NCBI GenBank assembly: GCA_032718475.1
Contig: JAUCBJ010007152.1
Location: 1-64,000 of the forward strand
Direction: 5' to 3'
DNA from: Nemertoderma westbladi
Taxonomy: Eukaryota > Xenacoelomorpha > Nemertodermatida > Nemertodermatidae
Length of the DNA: 64,000 nucleotides
The position numbers and the translations under genes were made by a program. Position 1 is the stretch's first letter, and the number at the start of each line of letters is the position of its first letter. Of the stretch, positions 1-10,700 are shown piece by piece. The notes under the pieces were generated by a model. That model saw nothing but the letters and a program-made list of their open reading frames with translations. It did not search any database and had not been told where the DNA came from.

Positions 1-209
1 AACCCCTCCCCACCGAAGTGGAAGTCGACCAACCCGGCACTTCGACCGGCGGATATACCGATCGTAATCCCATACCTTTGGATGCAATCATATTGCACCC
101 TTCACCCAGGAGTTATAGCCCTCCTTGTAAAGTGGCTCGCCCCAAAGAGAAAAGGACTCTTGCTAGCTTTAAAAAACTGCGTAAACGCCGTCCGCGCAAG
201 AAAGACTAA
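1..209 (+). pseudogene. 3' end of an ORF, probably of an LTR retroelement (cut by window edge)
   Basis: The frame is open from the window start to a TAA at 207-209. Its C-terminus is very basic, ending in alternating Lys/Arg. About 75 bp downstream lies a purine-rich GGGAGCGG followed by TGTAAAAGC, which looks like a polypurine tract and the first bases of a 3' LTR. A basic C-terminal tail followed by such a tract fits the end of a retroelement pol. No catalytic domain is inside the window, so the family (BEL/Pao or Ty3/gypsy) stays open. The ATG at 18 is probably internal to a longer ORF. Confidence 0.3.
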
Positions 210-280
210 CTGTTTAGAGTATTTTTATATTTTAGAAACTGTGATTTTGTATATTTTATAGACTTAAATCCCATTTTCTG

Positions 281-300
281 GGAGCGGTGTAAAAGCTTTT
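281..300 (+). promoter_or_regulatory. Candidate polypurine tract and start of a 3' LTR
   Basis: GGAGCGG at 281-287 is followed directly by TGTAAAAGC. The BEL/Pao element in this window has the same heptamer, GGAGCGG, directly before its 3' LTR at 19395-19401. By analogy an LTR may begin at 288. I could not find the matching 5' LTR or the downstream end, so this is inference. Confidence 0.3.
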
Positions 301-1549
301 GTGGGATAACTGATTCGTTTGCTTTGCTAACCAGTTCCCCCCAGTCGCTGAATACTCTAAAAAGGGATATCTAGCTAGAATAGTGCAAGCTACCGGCTGA
401 TTGGCTGATTTGCTGTGCGAAGGGATCTGGGTTCTGTTCGATCGGCCAACCAGCTTAGGGAGGTTGCCTCAGCCCTGTTTTCCGTATCGGCCAATAGAAT
501 TTGAGTTGGCGTTGATTTTGACCTATCCCAGAGCTACTGAACTGAATTTCCTATCTGTATGCTCATCCTCTGTGTTGGACGGGAGCTTCGGGGAATAAGG
601 GTAGTTGGTATCCTCGTATAGAGTAGTAGTCATATGATTCTTCATATGATTCTGTTGTTGTGTTCCCATTTTTCGCCAGAACACCGGCTTTTGGGAAGAA
701 CTCTAGTAAAACTGCTTAAATTATAGAAAGTATAACTGTTACCTAACTCACTAGTAGTCATATGATTCTTCATATGATTCTTAGTCATATGATTCTCCCG
801 AACTTTACTTATTAATTATATTGTTTGTACTGTTATTTACCGTCAGTTATTAATTGTATCGATTTTTTGATGAAATATTGCCCTTTGGAGAATACTGATA
901 AATCACCCAAAATTCCCAATTTTCTTGATACACTACAGGTTAGAGAGACAGGCTATACATAACAATTGCGATTTATATCAATGTGGTGTGTATTGAATCT
1001 AATGTTATTTAGCAGACACTACATGAGTCAATTGCTGTTCTCTTTATGTGTGATCAAATTTACTGACGGTCGGCAGAATAGTGTGCATGATTGTGATTGG
1101 TAACAAAGCAATTCCTAAAGAATGCGCCTTATACTTTAATCATAAGCATTATCGTTGCGTTTAGTATAAGTCCTAGCTCTGTTTAAATAGATAGAGCGCC
1201 ACGTCCTAAAGGAACTGTTAATATTTCCCGAAAGCTAATAATATCTGTCAGAAATTACATATGAGTGATCAATCGAATAATACAGTAGGTTTACACTGCA
1301 ATCTTACACTGCAATAATAAAATTTAAGCATCCGAATTCAGCCTCCCGGGTGTATCCATCGGGTGAATGATCGCGCATGGGCTGGCTTCGGTTAATGTTT
1401 TGTTTATTAGCATAAAATATTGTCGTATGCTAAAGGTGTTTTAATTAACTAAAAGACATATAAATTTTGGCAGGTTAAACTGCTAAAGGTCTTCAAAAGC
1501 GCGAACAACAGAACAACGTAAACTATATGAACTAACAACATAGCTAGGT
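301..1549. other. Gene-free stretch: possible LTR body and short repeats
   Basis: No supported coding region. A roughly 28-bp block containing two ATATGATTCT words occurs at about 625-653 and again at about 752-780, with a further partial copy ending near 798. The open frame at 401-598 has no recognisable domain and no usable context. The rest is AT-rich without obvious structure. Confidence 0.5.
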
Positions 1550-2329
1550 GTGTCCGCATGGTTAAATTACAAGCCAATGACATTACGCGAGACTCACCTT
1601 AGTAAAGAAGAGTTCCGGGATGCGTTGTATCTCCGCTGTCGCTATGGTTGGATTCCAAAGAATCTCCCATCTCGTTGTGCCTGTGGGTTGCGATTTTCTG
1701 CTTCCCACGTCCTTTCGTGTCCCACTGGGGGATTTCCCTCCATCAGGCACAACGAGATTCGCGATTTTGTTGCCAACTCACTGACTGAGGTCGCCTACAA
1801 CGTCGCTTTTGAACCGCTGCTACAGATATTAACCGGCGAAACCTTCTCGCATCGTACAACGTCCACAGACCAGCAGGCGAGACTGGATGTGTCGGCGAGT
1901 GGCTTCTGAGGTAACCGATACAAGTGATCGTTCATCGACGTATCTGTATTCAACCCGCTGTCAGCAACAAACGCCGCTATGACATTAGAATCGGCACATC
2001 GCCATCACGAGAATCAGAAGATTCTGAAGTATGAGGAGAGAATCAGGGAAGTTGAACACTCAACTTTCACTCCCCTCATATTTTCAGCCTTTGGTGGGAT
2101 GGCGCCAACTGCTCACCAGTTTTTCAAGAGACTCGCCCTGAAGATGGCTGATAAGAGCGAAGTTTGGAATTTGGAGTGTGTGGCGTGGGCACTGCGAAAA
2201 GTTAACTTCGCGCTGTTGCGCTCATCACTGCTGTGCCTTCATGGTTGCAGGTCTGCCTCGAAACACCCGGTACAGTGTTCTGTGGCCGACGTATCCATCT
2301 ATCTGGCAAACGCGGACACAAAACCATAG
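1550..2329 (+). pseudogene. C-terminal remnant of a LINE reverse-transcriptase protein with zinc knuckle and restriction-like endonuclease
   Basis: Two segments in the same frame (1550-1909 and 1979-2329) read through as one protein remnant with TGA stops at 1907-1909 and 1925-1927. The first part has a C-x-C...H...C knuckle (CACG, then SASHVLSC) followed by RHNEIRD and ARLDV, the spacing expected for the knuckle and (K/R)H...(P)D endonuclease core of RLE-type non-LTR elements. The second part matches the family's tail, with EVEHSTFTPL, GGMAP and LLRSSLLC. The reverse-transcriptase domain proper is not present upstream, so this is a 5'-truncated, inactivated copy. Assignment is from motif memory of invertebrate elements; the exact clade is uncertain. 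Confidence 0.6.
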
Positions 2330-2738
2330 TTGTGATGGTGGTGGGTAATGCTACCATGACCTACTATATATACAGCCTAACATGCTTGTGCATAGGCGTT
2401 CAGTTTATCCAGTACTTTACTACTGCACAAACACTACTGGTAATACTAATTATTTACTTAATGTAGTATTTATACCTGTAATATCTGAATATAAACATGG
2501 ATGGCTTTAGCTTTTGGTTGTTTATGATAAAAAACATTTCTACTTGTTATTAATTGTACCAAAGCCTTATTACGGTATTAATTACTACCAGTTGCCAGTA
2601 AGGATACTTTGCTGCCTAAAGTATAAAATACTTAGCCTACTGGTCTGATATCGTATTCCTTACTGCTCACCTTAATATGCTCATTGCTTACTTTATTCAA
2701 TTAAATATTAATTATTCACATTCAAACATTACAGCATT
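2330..2738. other. AT-rich spacer
   Basis: No gene or repeat recognised. A short open frame at 2233-2466 overlaps the LINE remnant and looks accidental. Confidence 0.5.
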
Positions 2739-4146
2739 ATGGTGAATAAATGCGGCGTCGTTGGCTGCAAGACAGGTTACACTAGTGGCGTTCGGAAACC
2801 TTCATTTAAGTTTCCAACAGCACCAGACTTGCGGGAGCGATGGGTTAGCTTCGTTAACCGCCAAGACTACGAAGTCACGAAGTATTCCTGCATTTGCATG
2901 GACCATTTTGAGGATGATTACATAAACAACATCTGTAGCTGGAAACGTGAAATTGGATTGGTCCATGTCTCCCGTACCAACCATCGCAGTTGCAGGGACT
3001 CCATGACTCCCCAGGTTAAACGACCGCGATTCCACAATTCGTGAACCCACAATTCGAGAGTACCACCCTGATGAGATGTCCCAATTCCACAGACAATTTG
3101 CTGTCTCATCACTTGATGATATTACTGTGGATTGCTGTCCCCATGGCTATGTCTTTGACAAAACAACCAATCGCGTTCTGATCTATGAGTTGGATTTGAG
3201 TGGCAATATGCCTCGGTTGGGTGGAGCGATACGAATATCGGCAGATTTACGAGTTAAACTCAAACTAACTCATCGGCCAGTTCCTCTCCCGAAATGGTTT
3301 TGGTTGGCAACCAATCACCACTGCATATTGAATAACACCACTCAGCTCGATAACCTGGTGGTTTATTCTCGAAACACGGCCCAGAACAACAACTATACTG
3401 TGTTCGATGAAGTTAACCATTATCAGCACTTCGATAAGAAGGGTCGACCTCCATACTCTCACAACGTAATGCAGTTCGCTCTGAAGTTACGCTATACTTC
3501 ACGACAAGCCTACCGGATAATTAGTGAGGAGGTCCAATTACCATCTCTGACTCTCCTCAACAACCTTCAGAAAGTCCATGTATCCATGATCCAGGATCTA
3601 GATGTATCCAGTCTGGATTCCATTCTCCAAGACCACAATGATGCAATTTTGTGTGCTGAACTATCGACAGAGTTTATAGAGGTTGTGGAGCACATTGCTG
3701 GGTTCATTATAAAGAAGCTCTGGGATTTATCCAAATCCAACGATACATGCCACAACTGTCCAGTATTCTCTACCTCTACTATTGCGTCTACCAGCACTGA
3801 CGGACAGTCCATGAGCTATCTTGAAGTGCTCAACCGAGGTGGACTTCTAACGCCATCACCGGTGTTCACTGAGATTATTGGCGACTGTTTTTCGATTGGA
3901 CACTATGCTGAAGGTATCCTTCAGGAATTGGGTATCCCTATTCGTGCTGCATCAATGCACTTTTTGGAGAACTTCGGAATTTGTGCGTCGGAAATGTTTT
4001 GCGAACTCCACAAGAAGAAGATCAATCTAGTCCACTGTACACTGATAAACATTTTCTTCAATAACTCCCAACATGAGATAACTGACCAAAGACGTGAGCA
4101 AAGTATCACTGAGTTCAAGCAACGGCAACGTTCTAAACGTCAGTAA
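2739..4146 (+). pseudogene. THAP/P-element-like transposase, broken and lacking its catalytic core
   Basis: The ATG at 2739 opens a THAP zinc finger: C-x4-C (CGVVGC), an aromatic core around SFKFPTAP, RERWVSF, then CICMDHF supplying the last Cys and His. After about 2945 the family's continuation (LDW...PVPTI) is found in the next frame, so there is a frameshift there and a TGA at 3004-3006. From 3007 that frame is open to 4146. It has a PYSHNVMQFALKLRY segment, as precedes the catalytic region of P-element/THAP9 transposases, and later VLNRGGLLTPS, as found in the P-element C-terminus. The intervening RNase-H-like DDE and GTP-binding region is missing: only about 380 residues follow the finger, against roughly 700 or more in complete relatives. 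It resembles an internally deleted derivative rather than an active enzyme. Confidence 0.65.
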
Positions 4147-4232
4147 ATATTTGTGCTACAAACATTGTGCTATATTTGAATTACTGTGCTCCTTTTCTAA
4201 GACCAACCAAGTTAGAATAGTTAGAAATACAT

Positions 4233-4456
4233 CTACAAGGGAGTCAAACTTTGAGTCCAAGCCCAGGGAGTCTCTATAAACAATCCTAGATATTTCTCTA
4301 CAAGGGAGTCAAACTTTGAGTCCGAGCCCAGGGAGTCTCTTTAAACAATCCGAGATATTTCTCTACAAGGGAGTCAAACTTTGAGTCCGAGCCCAGGGAG
4401 TCTCTTTAAACAATCGGAGATATTTCTCTGCAGGAGAGTCAAACTTTGAGTACGAG
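4233..4456 (+). repeat. 65-bp tandem repeat, about 3.4 copies
   Basis: Copies begin at 4233, 4298, 4363 and 4428 with exactly 65-bp spacing and only a few substitutions; the last copy is partial and more diverged. Each contains GGGAGTCAAACTTTGAGTC and CCCAGGGAGTCTCT. The array follows the THAP transposase stop by about 90 bp, so it may be subterminal to that element, though no terminal inverted repeat was identified. Confidence 0.9.
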
Positions 4457-5015
4457 TTTAATTGTGTGTTTAGTTTAATTAATTTGTGTGCGACTGTTAT
4501 TAATTAATTAATTAAGAGTGCTTTCCAGGGCCATTGATTTGTTTTTACATTGTGGGGAGGGGGGGGGGGGGGGTGAATCGATTGGGAAATTGAGCTGAGG
4601 GCCTCCCATATACTGTATATCTATAATATAACTGTGAGCAGATTAGAACAAGTAAACCCAGTATGTTAATCAATATACATTTTATTACAAAAATAGAAAC
4701 TTCCTGTAATTCACCTGAGTTTCTGCGCTCGAAAATGATTAGAAATTCACGTTCTGGTGATAGTTACTTTATTAGTTCCGTTTTCGATGATTTTGGGTGT
4801 ATTTAATTAACTTGTATGCCGGACCCCGATGGCAGTATCCGAATTTCAGGTCTGTCAGTCGTAGTAGTGTAGAGTTGTCCTTGGGCACAACATGATTTAT
4901 TATAACCATTATGCTAAAGCTTACTCGCAAAGTCACTTGCCACTCGCTGCCTGCCCTGTACATTATTGACACCAATAACTTGTGAAATAAGTTGACTTCT
5001 AATGGTGCGGAAAGG
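4457..5015. other. Spacer with TTAA-rich tract and a 15-base G run
   Basis: Contains a run of TTAA repeats near 4500 and an uninterrupted G tract at 4559-4573. The minus-strand frame at 4772-4975 shows no recognisable domain. Nothing else is supported. Confidence 0.5.
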
Positions 5016-5146
5016 CCTTATATAGAATTATATTCCCTAAATGCCGTGAATTTTCAAAATTTTATTTTATTCGGATTAACTTTGTAAAAGATTGCTTTGA
5101 ATCCTCATTTGTATTTGTAATATCTATTGTACATCTATTGGTCAAG

Positions 5147-5221
5147 TGGTTCAGTAGCTCAGTCGGTAGAGCGTTGGAAATTATATGTGTAGTAGGTATT
5201 GAGTTCGAATCCTAGTAAGTG
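5147..5221 (+). promoter_or_regulatory. tRNA-like sequence with Pol III A and B boxes inside the LTR
   Basis: TAGCTCAGTCGG at 5155-5166 matches the A-box consensus TRGCNNAGYNGG. AGTTCGAATCC at 5202-5212 matches the B-box consensus GGTTCGANTCC except at the first base. Spacing of about 35 bp between boxes suits a tRNA. The anticodon and T stems do not pair well, so this is not a functional tRNA; it is a tRNA-derived fragment or captured SINE head. The same sequence is present in the 3' LTR (A box 19536-19547, B box 19583-19593). Confidence 0.7.
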
Positions 5222-5390
5222 CGAATTATTTTTTGTGCAGAATTTCAACTCATTTAAATTAACCGCTACAAATTAATTGCATTTGTCTGTACCAATGAGA
5301 CTGTAGTTATTTGATTGTAACCAATGTCGTGCAAGTTATATATTAGCTGGACCAATAGCTATCTTTAAAAACCTGTTAGAACCTATAGAA

Positions 5391-5412
5391 CAATCGAGAA
5401 TTTTCTCGATTG
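5391..5412. repeat. Palindrome upstream of the LTR TATA box
   Basis: CAATCGAGAA and TTCTCGATTG form a perfect 10-bp stem around a 2-base centre, 19 bp upstream of TATAAAAGGG. The location suggests a dimeric protein-binding site in U3; function is inferred only from position. It is preserved in the 3' LTR immediately to the right of the LINE insertion. Confidence 0.8.
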
Positions 5413-5430
5413 ATTGCAGCACAAATTTGC

Positions 5431-5438
5431 TATAAAAG
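5431..5438 (+). promoter_or_regulatory. LTR TATA box
   Basis: TATAAAAGGG is the only strong TATA box in the LTR and lies 117 bp before the AATAAA at 5548-5553, the order expected for the U3/R boundary. Transcription would start near 5460. The matching box in the 3' LTR is at 24121. Confidence 0.7.
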
Positions 5439-5547
5439 GGTGCGATTTGTTCATTAGTTATTATTCTCTCAGTTATTCAGTTATCTGATATTTGTTTATT
5501 CTGTCATTAGTTTTCAGATTACATTGTATTATAATTATATCTTCTGT

Positions 5548-5553
5548 AATAAA
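5548..5553 (+). terminator. LTR polyadenylation signal
   Basis: AATAAA within CTGTAATAAAGTCAG; the 3' LTR copy is at 24238-24243 and would end the genomic RNA. Its position about 90 bp after the presumed start site would give a short R region. Confidence 0.6.
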
Positions 5554-6924
5554 GTCAGAATTATCGCTAATCTGCTTTTCCTATCTGTTTTACCATGGAT
5601 TCACTACGGTGAACAAACTTAGGGACAGGATGGCCGGCTAGAGATCGGGCCGCAGCAATGAATGGGAACATCGGAGGAATGTAGACGAGAGACAACCCGC
5701 AATACCATCTAGAGTTATTCGCCCATCGCCTGAAAGGTTAGACAGCGTTCGATCCTTGCTACCTAAGTGTAAGACCAAAAGATCAAAAGGTAGACGTAGT
5801 GACACGCTGTAAGCCTAAAATTACATCATAGGGACTGTACTGTCTTGATTCAGGAAAAACCGCAGTAGACCTTCATATTCCTACGGGGGGAGGGAGAGAG
5901 CGCAGGCAGATACTAGTACGCAGATATGACGTAGGCACACCGGTACAAGGCATACACATTGGTTAGGGTGCAGCAAACTGTACGCTTAACTCTTGCTAAG
6001 TACAGGTGCGTCTGTGACTATTTGCCGTACAACGGTGTCCATTGCATTAGAACTTGTAGGCTAGGGGGGTTGCTGTGTTTTCACCTGAATTGGGATTGTA
6101 CCGTTCAGGCGGTAGGGCAGTTTACTGGTTTACACTAGGCGCAAATAAATTGAGGCTATCAGGGATATACTAACATCTACCGTGTCCCCGCCAACGCCCT
6201 AATAGGAAGTTACCCGGACTACCTGGGTGACTAAAATTCTAGATAGGAGCCAGGATAGCTATTAGTACCTGTACGCCTACAGTAGTAAACTAACACATCT
6301 CTTCTTAGTATCAGGGACCTGGTACCTAAAATTGCCGAATTCTGGGCGTAGTATTAACCTTATGCCTGAATTTGAGTCCTGGAAATACGCAAGAGGGGAA
6401 GGAACCTTATCATTCGTGAGTATTAGACCTACAAGTTACAAAATTAGAATATTCGTAAAATGCACACCGTACCCAGTAATTATATATGTGAAGGAGCAAA
6501 ACTGTTTTTGACCGTTCAGAATTAACACACGCGCGTTAGAAATTATTTACACCTCAAAATATATAAAATTAACTTTCGTCCTTACTGCACTTTGCCCGCT
6601 AGTTAGACATCTCCAAATATCTGCCTCTGTACCTAGCTAGCGTCCCTTTTGCCCAACCATATAAATCACACCGCGGCAAAGTATACGAGCCCCTTAGTCC
6701 GTCAGTGAGTCAGCCTGATTTTAGGATTCGCTGCGCGGGATTTTTGTTTTATCGAAGTTTGTCTGCTCGTAGACTGTTTTCTGCCTCACCGGTTATAAGA
6801 GATCGATACTGCAACATATTCGCTTACTTAGAGTTTACTGTTTTGGTGAGAAGGTCGGATTTATGATTTGATTCACAAACTTTACAGTAGGATATTGCAG
6901 GTATTGTTACTGTCTCTTCGAATA

Positions 6925-7734
6925 GTAGGAATATGTTTTACTGAACTACGGTTCGGTAGGACTAAAGTTATTTGAAAATTTTGTATTTTGAGGTAAAAGT
7001 TTATATTTGATTAGCTAAGTGCTAATTTTTTGAAACAAAAATTTGATTTGAACCGCGTGTAAAATATTTTGGAATTGAATACCGGTGTTTAAAAGGGTTT
7101 AAATACCATATTGTACCGGTACAAAATTTTTCGTAAAAGTAAAACCTAACTCTTTTGTTTTTCAGGATTCAGAACTCATTTCTAGACTATAACGGGAGCA
7201 AGACCGTGTTTAGCAAGTTTGGGAGATAGATAACCCAACAACTTTGGTTGGGAAAATCGCGTTTCGTCCGCAACGTTAAAAACGGAAAGGTTCACGTCCG
7301 GTTTGTATCTGGGAATCTGTTTTTCTGGAGAATTATTGGAGTGGGTGAGTTCGAAAAGTTGCATAAATAAGTTAGGCATTACCGTATTAGTTAAAATTAT
7401 TGTGGGTTCCACTGTCTCAAGTATTTATGCATTCCGTATGATTTCTTTGTTCATTGCTGAATTAGTCCGTATTATTGTATTTAATTTACCTTTTGATAAC
7501 GCATATCGTTATCCGATTTATTTGTTATAAAATTGGCCGCTAGGCTAATTTTATTATATACTTATTCCGTGACATTTATTTGCTGTAAAATTGGCCGTTT
7601 AGGCTAATTTTATCCATCTGCTATAAAATCGGCCGGTAGGCTAATTTTATAAGACTGTAATTAGTACCGTTTAGATATAAATACGGTAAACTCGATACTT
7701 TGACACTCACTTTACTTGACTTACAACTACCGAA
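6925..7734 (+). other. Leader between 5' LTR and gag
   Basis: About 810 bp without a supported gene. I could not match the bases after the LTR to a particular tRNA primer, so no primer-binding site is called. Short open frames at 7303-7530 (+) and 7182-7412 (-) have no recognisable domains. The distal part carries three similar hairpins described separately. Confidence 0.6.
7527..7650 (+). repeat. Three tandem hairpins in the gag leader
   Basis: Imperfect copies at 7527-7554, 7585-7613 and 7623-7650 each read (A/G)TAAAAT(T/C)GGCC, a short variable centre, then AGGCTAATTTTAT. Each folds on itself: ATAAAATT pairs with AATTTTAT and GCC with GGC. Position just ahead of gag resembles RNA packaging or dimerisation structures of LTR elements, but that role is inferred. 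Confidence 0.7.
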
Positions 7735-10700
7735 ATGAGTGACAAACAAGACTATACGAAAAACACACCTACCGACTATGACTCGTGTGACGGAGATAAG
7801 TCAGCAGCGGAAGAACAACAGGGGAAGACTCGCGAGCCTACCGAACCTACACCGTGTGCGTCACCAGTACATCCAACGGGAGTACCGGATGCCGTAGTAC
7901 GAGGCGACGGCAGGACCGAGGACTTTCTAACTGTTCCGCAACCTAGATACAGGGAAACGGACCTGGTAAGTTCAGCAGGAAGCACAGAAAGTGTGGTTAG
8001 AAGCGTCGGAGGTTACATGGCGCATATAACCAGGAGTATTGGAGAAGGCCAATGCGTATTAGACGAGTTGACCGCGCCGATGTCTCGATTCGAGTTCTAC
8101 ACCCTCCAGGTTAGAGTACAGAGTAAAGTATATAAGTCCGTAGATAATCTAGTTGGCCTACAAGATCTAGCTAGACAGAGACAGGACATGGATACTCAAC
8201 TTAGAATCCTCGAGAAACTAATGATCGCTAGAGAGAAACTGATTCAGTTTAAGTCGACGATTAGACAGATACAACAGGAACAAGCGGACCAGTTGTTAGG
8301 TGAGTCAGTTTCGGACGAATTATTACAGCCCGAGGAAGAACAGGAACTGTACCGACTGGATGGACAATTGAAACATCTGACGGACCACTTACGTATGTGC
8401 GGCGAGGATGTCGGAGATTGGGAAACCGTGCCGGAATATACGAGGGAAACTTCACCCGTACGAATCGAATCGGCACCGGGAATACTGAATCAATCACTGG
8501 TGAGTATTCGCAGCGAGATTAACGAGGTAAGCATGGTCACGTCAGAAGTTGCTCGACAACAGCAACAGTTCTACAGACAGCAACACGAGATGGAAGAACA
8601 AACTCAACTGCTAATGATACAAACAGCGGTAGAGGAAGAGAAAATACGTGTTGCGAATGTAGCGAGAATCTCTCATCTGCAGGAACAAGCCGAACTCGAA
8701 GCGGCCGAAATGGAAAGGTTAGAGTTGGACATTGCCCAACAAGCGGCAGCAGCCGAGTTAGCGCAACGAATGGCAACAGCCGAGTTAGAGCGACAAACGG
8801 CAGCGGCAGAGTTAGAGCGACAAACGGAAGCGGCAGAGTTAGAAAGAAAAAGGTTAGTTTCAGAAGCCAGAGTCGAGATGAAGACACGGCAAATAAAAGC
8901 CCAACAAGCGATACGACAAGCAGAGTTCGAGGCGCAACAACAACAAACGGAACAACGAGAAAAGGAAGTTAAACTTCGTTTCGAACTTGAGAAAAGGGCG
9001 AGAGAATTAGCGGAAACCAAGGAAAATCTGGATCTTCTAGCCCGTGATCGATCGATGAGATCTCGAGACGGACATGACTTGGACCAGATAGAGGTAAGAC
9101 ATCGCCAAATTCAGGAACGAAAGAAAGAAGGAAGCGTAGGAGCACCCGGACGGGAACGACAATTAGTAAAGGACTTGTGTCAACGATTCCCACAGGTAAC
9201 TCATATGTTTGCACCAGTTACGACTAAGGAACCTGTTTCGATTGCGGGTAGTAGTAACATTTCTCCTATCCATGGTGCGACGGAACACAGGTTTGTTATT
9301 CCGGATGAGTTTACACCGCCAAGAGCAACGTCGTCGCCCATTCCGAAAGTCAAGGTAAGTAACCCACCGATTACGGATCGTAGTAGTTTGTTGACTGGAC
9401 CTGCACTACTGACGACTAAACAGGTGAGTCCACCGTCGACACCTAAACCCGTTACATACTACGCTTACCCAATGACGTTTCTACCCACAAGGCCAGTTGT
9501 TTCAAATGCTGTCATTCGCCCACCGGTTCAGTTTACATCGCAATCTACGACTTCGAGGAAGACTTGTGAGCCTACCGAACAACGGAGACCAGTGGATACG
9601 CGACCGTTCAACCAATTTACATCGCAATCTACGACTTCGAGGAAGACTTGTGAGCCTACCGAACAACGGAGACCAGTGGATACGCGACCGTTCAACCAAT
9701 TTACATCGCAATCTACGACTTCGAGGAAGACTTGTGAGCCTACCGAACAACGGAGAACAGTGGATACGCGACCGTTCAACCAATTTACATCGCAATCTAC
9801 GACTTCGAGGAAGACTTGTGAGCCTACCGAACAACGGAGATCCGTGGACGATGTTCCGAAACGGAACGTTAGAATTCGTACGACGCAACGGACGCGAGCA
9901 CGTCGACCACCATATCCAGATGATAGTAGTACTTCGAGCGAATCGGATTACCCGAAACGCGAGGTATTTAGAACAGGGGCGGCCGATGAATACAAACGCG
10001 AGCGTTCAGACAACTCCTTTGCAGACAATCCTCCACAGAATACACCAACACAGAAGGCGTTACAACCAACGGACGCAATTAGTACACAACAGTTCGCCGA
10101 CATCCTGCGACCAGTTGTTAACAAGTTGGCTCAGATCGAGGAACGTCTGGAGGAAGGTTACACCGACAGTTCGAGAAATTCCGAATTCGAACACAATAGA
10201 CACCCGAAGGAACCACAAAGACCGGTACCTTCAAACCCCACATCGTATCAGGGAAAAGCGCCAAGAAGGGATATCAACAAGGTTACCAACCAAGGACGCG
10301 AAACTCTGAACGTTGCCGAGGAGATAGCGAAATTCGCAGCCAGACAGGGATTGCCGGTACAACAACCACCGAAGTTTTCCGGTAGCTCAAAACACTGGCA
10401 TACTTTCGTAGACTATATCGAATCCCAGATCGCCGTGTGCGCCTTTACATCACGGGAGAAGTTTAATTACCTGCTTCAAACGTTGTCAGGAGAACCTAAA
10501 CGTTTGGCGGAGACTTTCGTCGGTGTACCGGACGCTTTCGAACTAGCGTACGATCGTTTAACTTCGATATACGGAGGTACAGTTAGTATGGCCAGGTCAG
10601 TAATAGAGGAACTCTGTAAGGGAGGGGCTATCACTAAACCCGTCGACTTATTAAAACTGGCCGACGAGATAAAAAACGCTATCACTACTTTAAGATCCAT

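Larger units (their letters stand above)
5021..6924 (+). repeat. 5' LTR of the BEL/Pao element
   Basis: Begins TATAGAATTA and ends CTTCGAATA, so the terminal trinucleotides are TAT...ATA instead of the usual TG...CA. The ends are fixed by comparison with the 3' copy and by the CCTTA duplication. A TATA box (5431) and an AATAAA signal (5548) place U3 at about the first 440 bp and R at about 5460-5570. The remaining roughly 1.35 kb would be an unusually long U5. U3 also carries tRNA-like A and B boxes and a 10-bp-stem palindrome. Confidence 0.95.

Noticed and set aside
5147-5221. Functional tRNA gene
   Set aside because: A and B boxes are good, but acceptor, T and anticodon stems pair poorly and no clear anticodon loop exists.
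7303-7530. Small hydrophobic ORF in the BEL/Pao leader
   Set aside because: 75 codons without a strong start context or recognisable motif; the region is better explained as leader RNA.
9497-10309. Alternative-frame ORF of 270 residues over gag
   Set aside because: A shadow produced by the 84-bp repeat whose length is a multiple of three, keeping several frames open.
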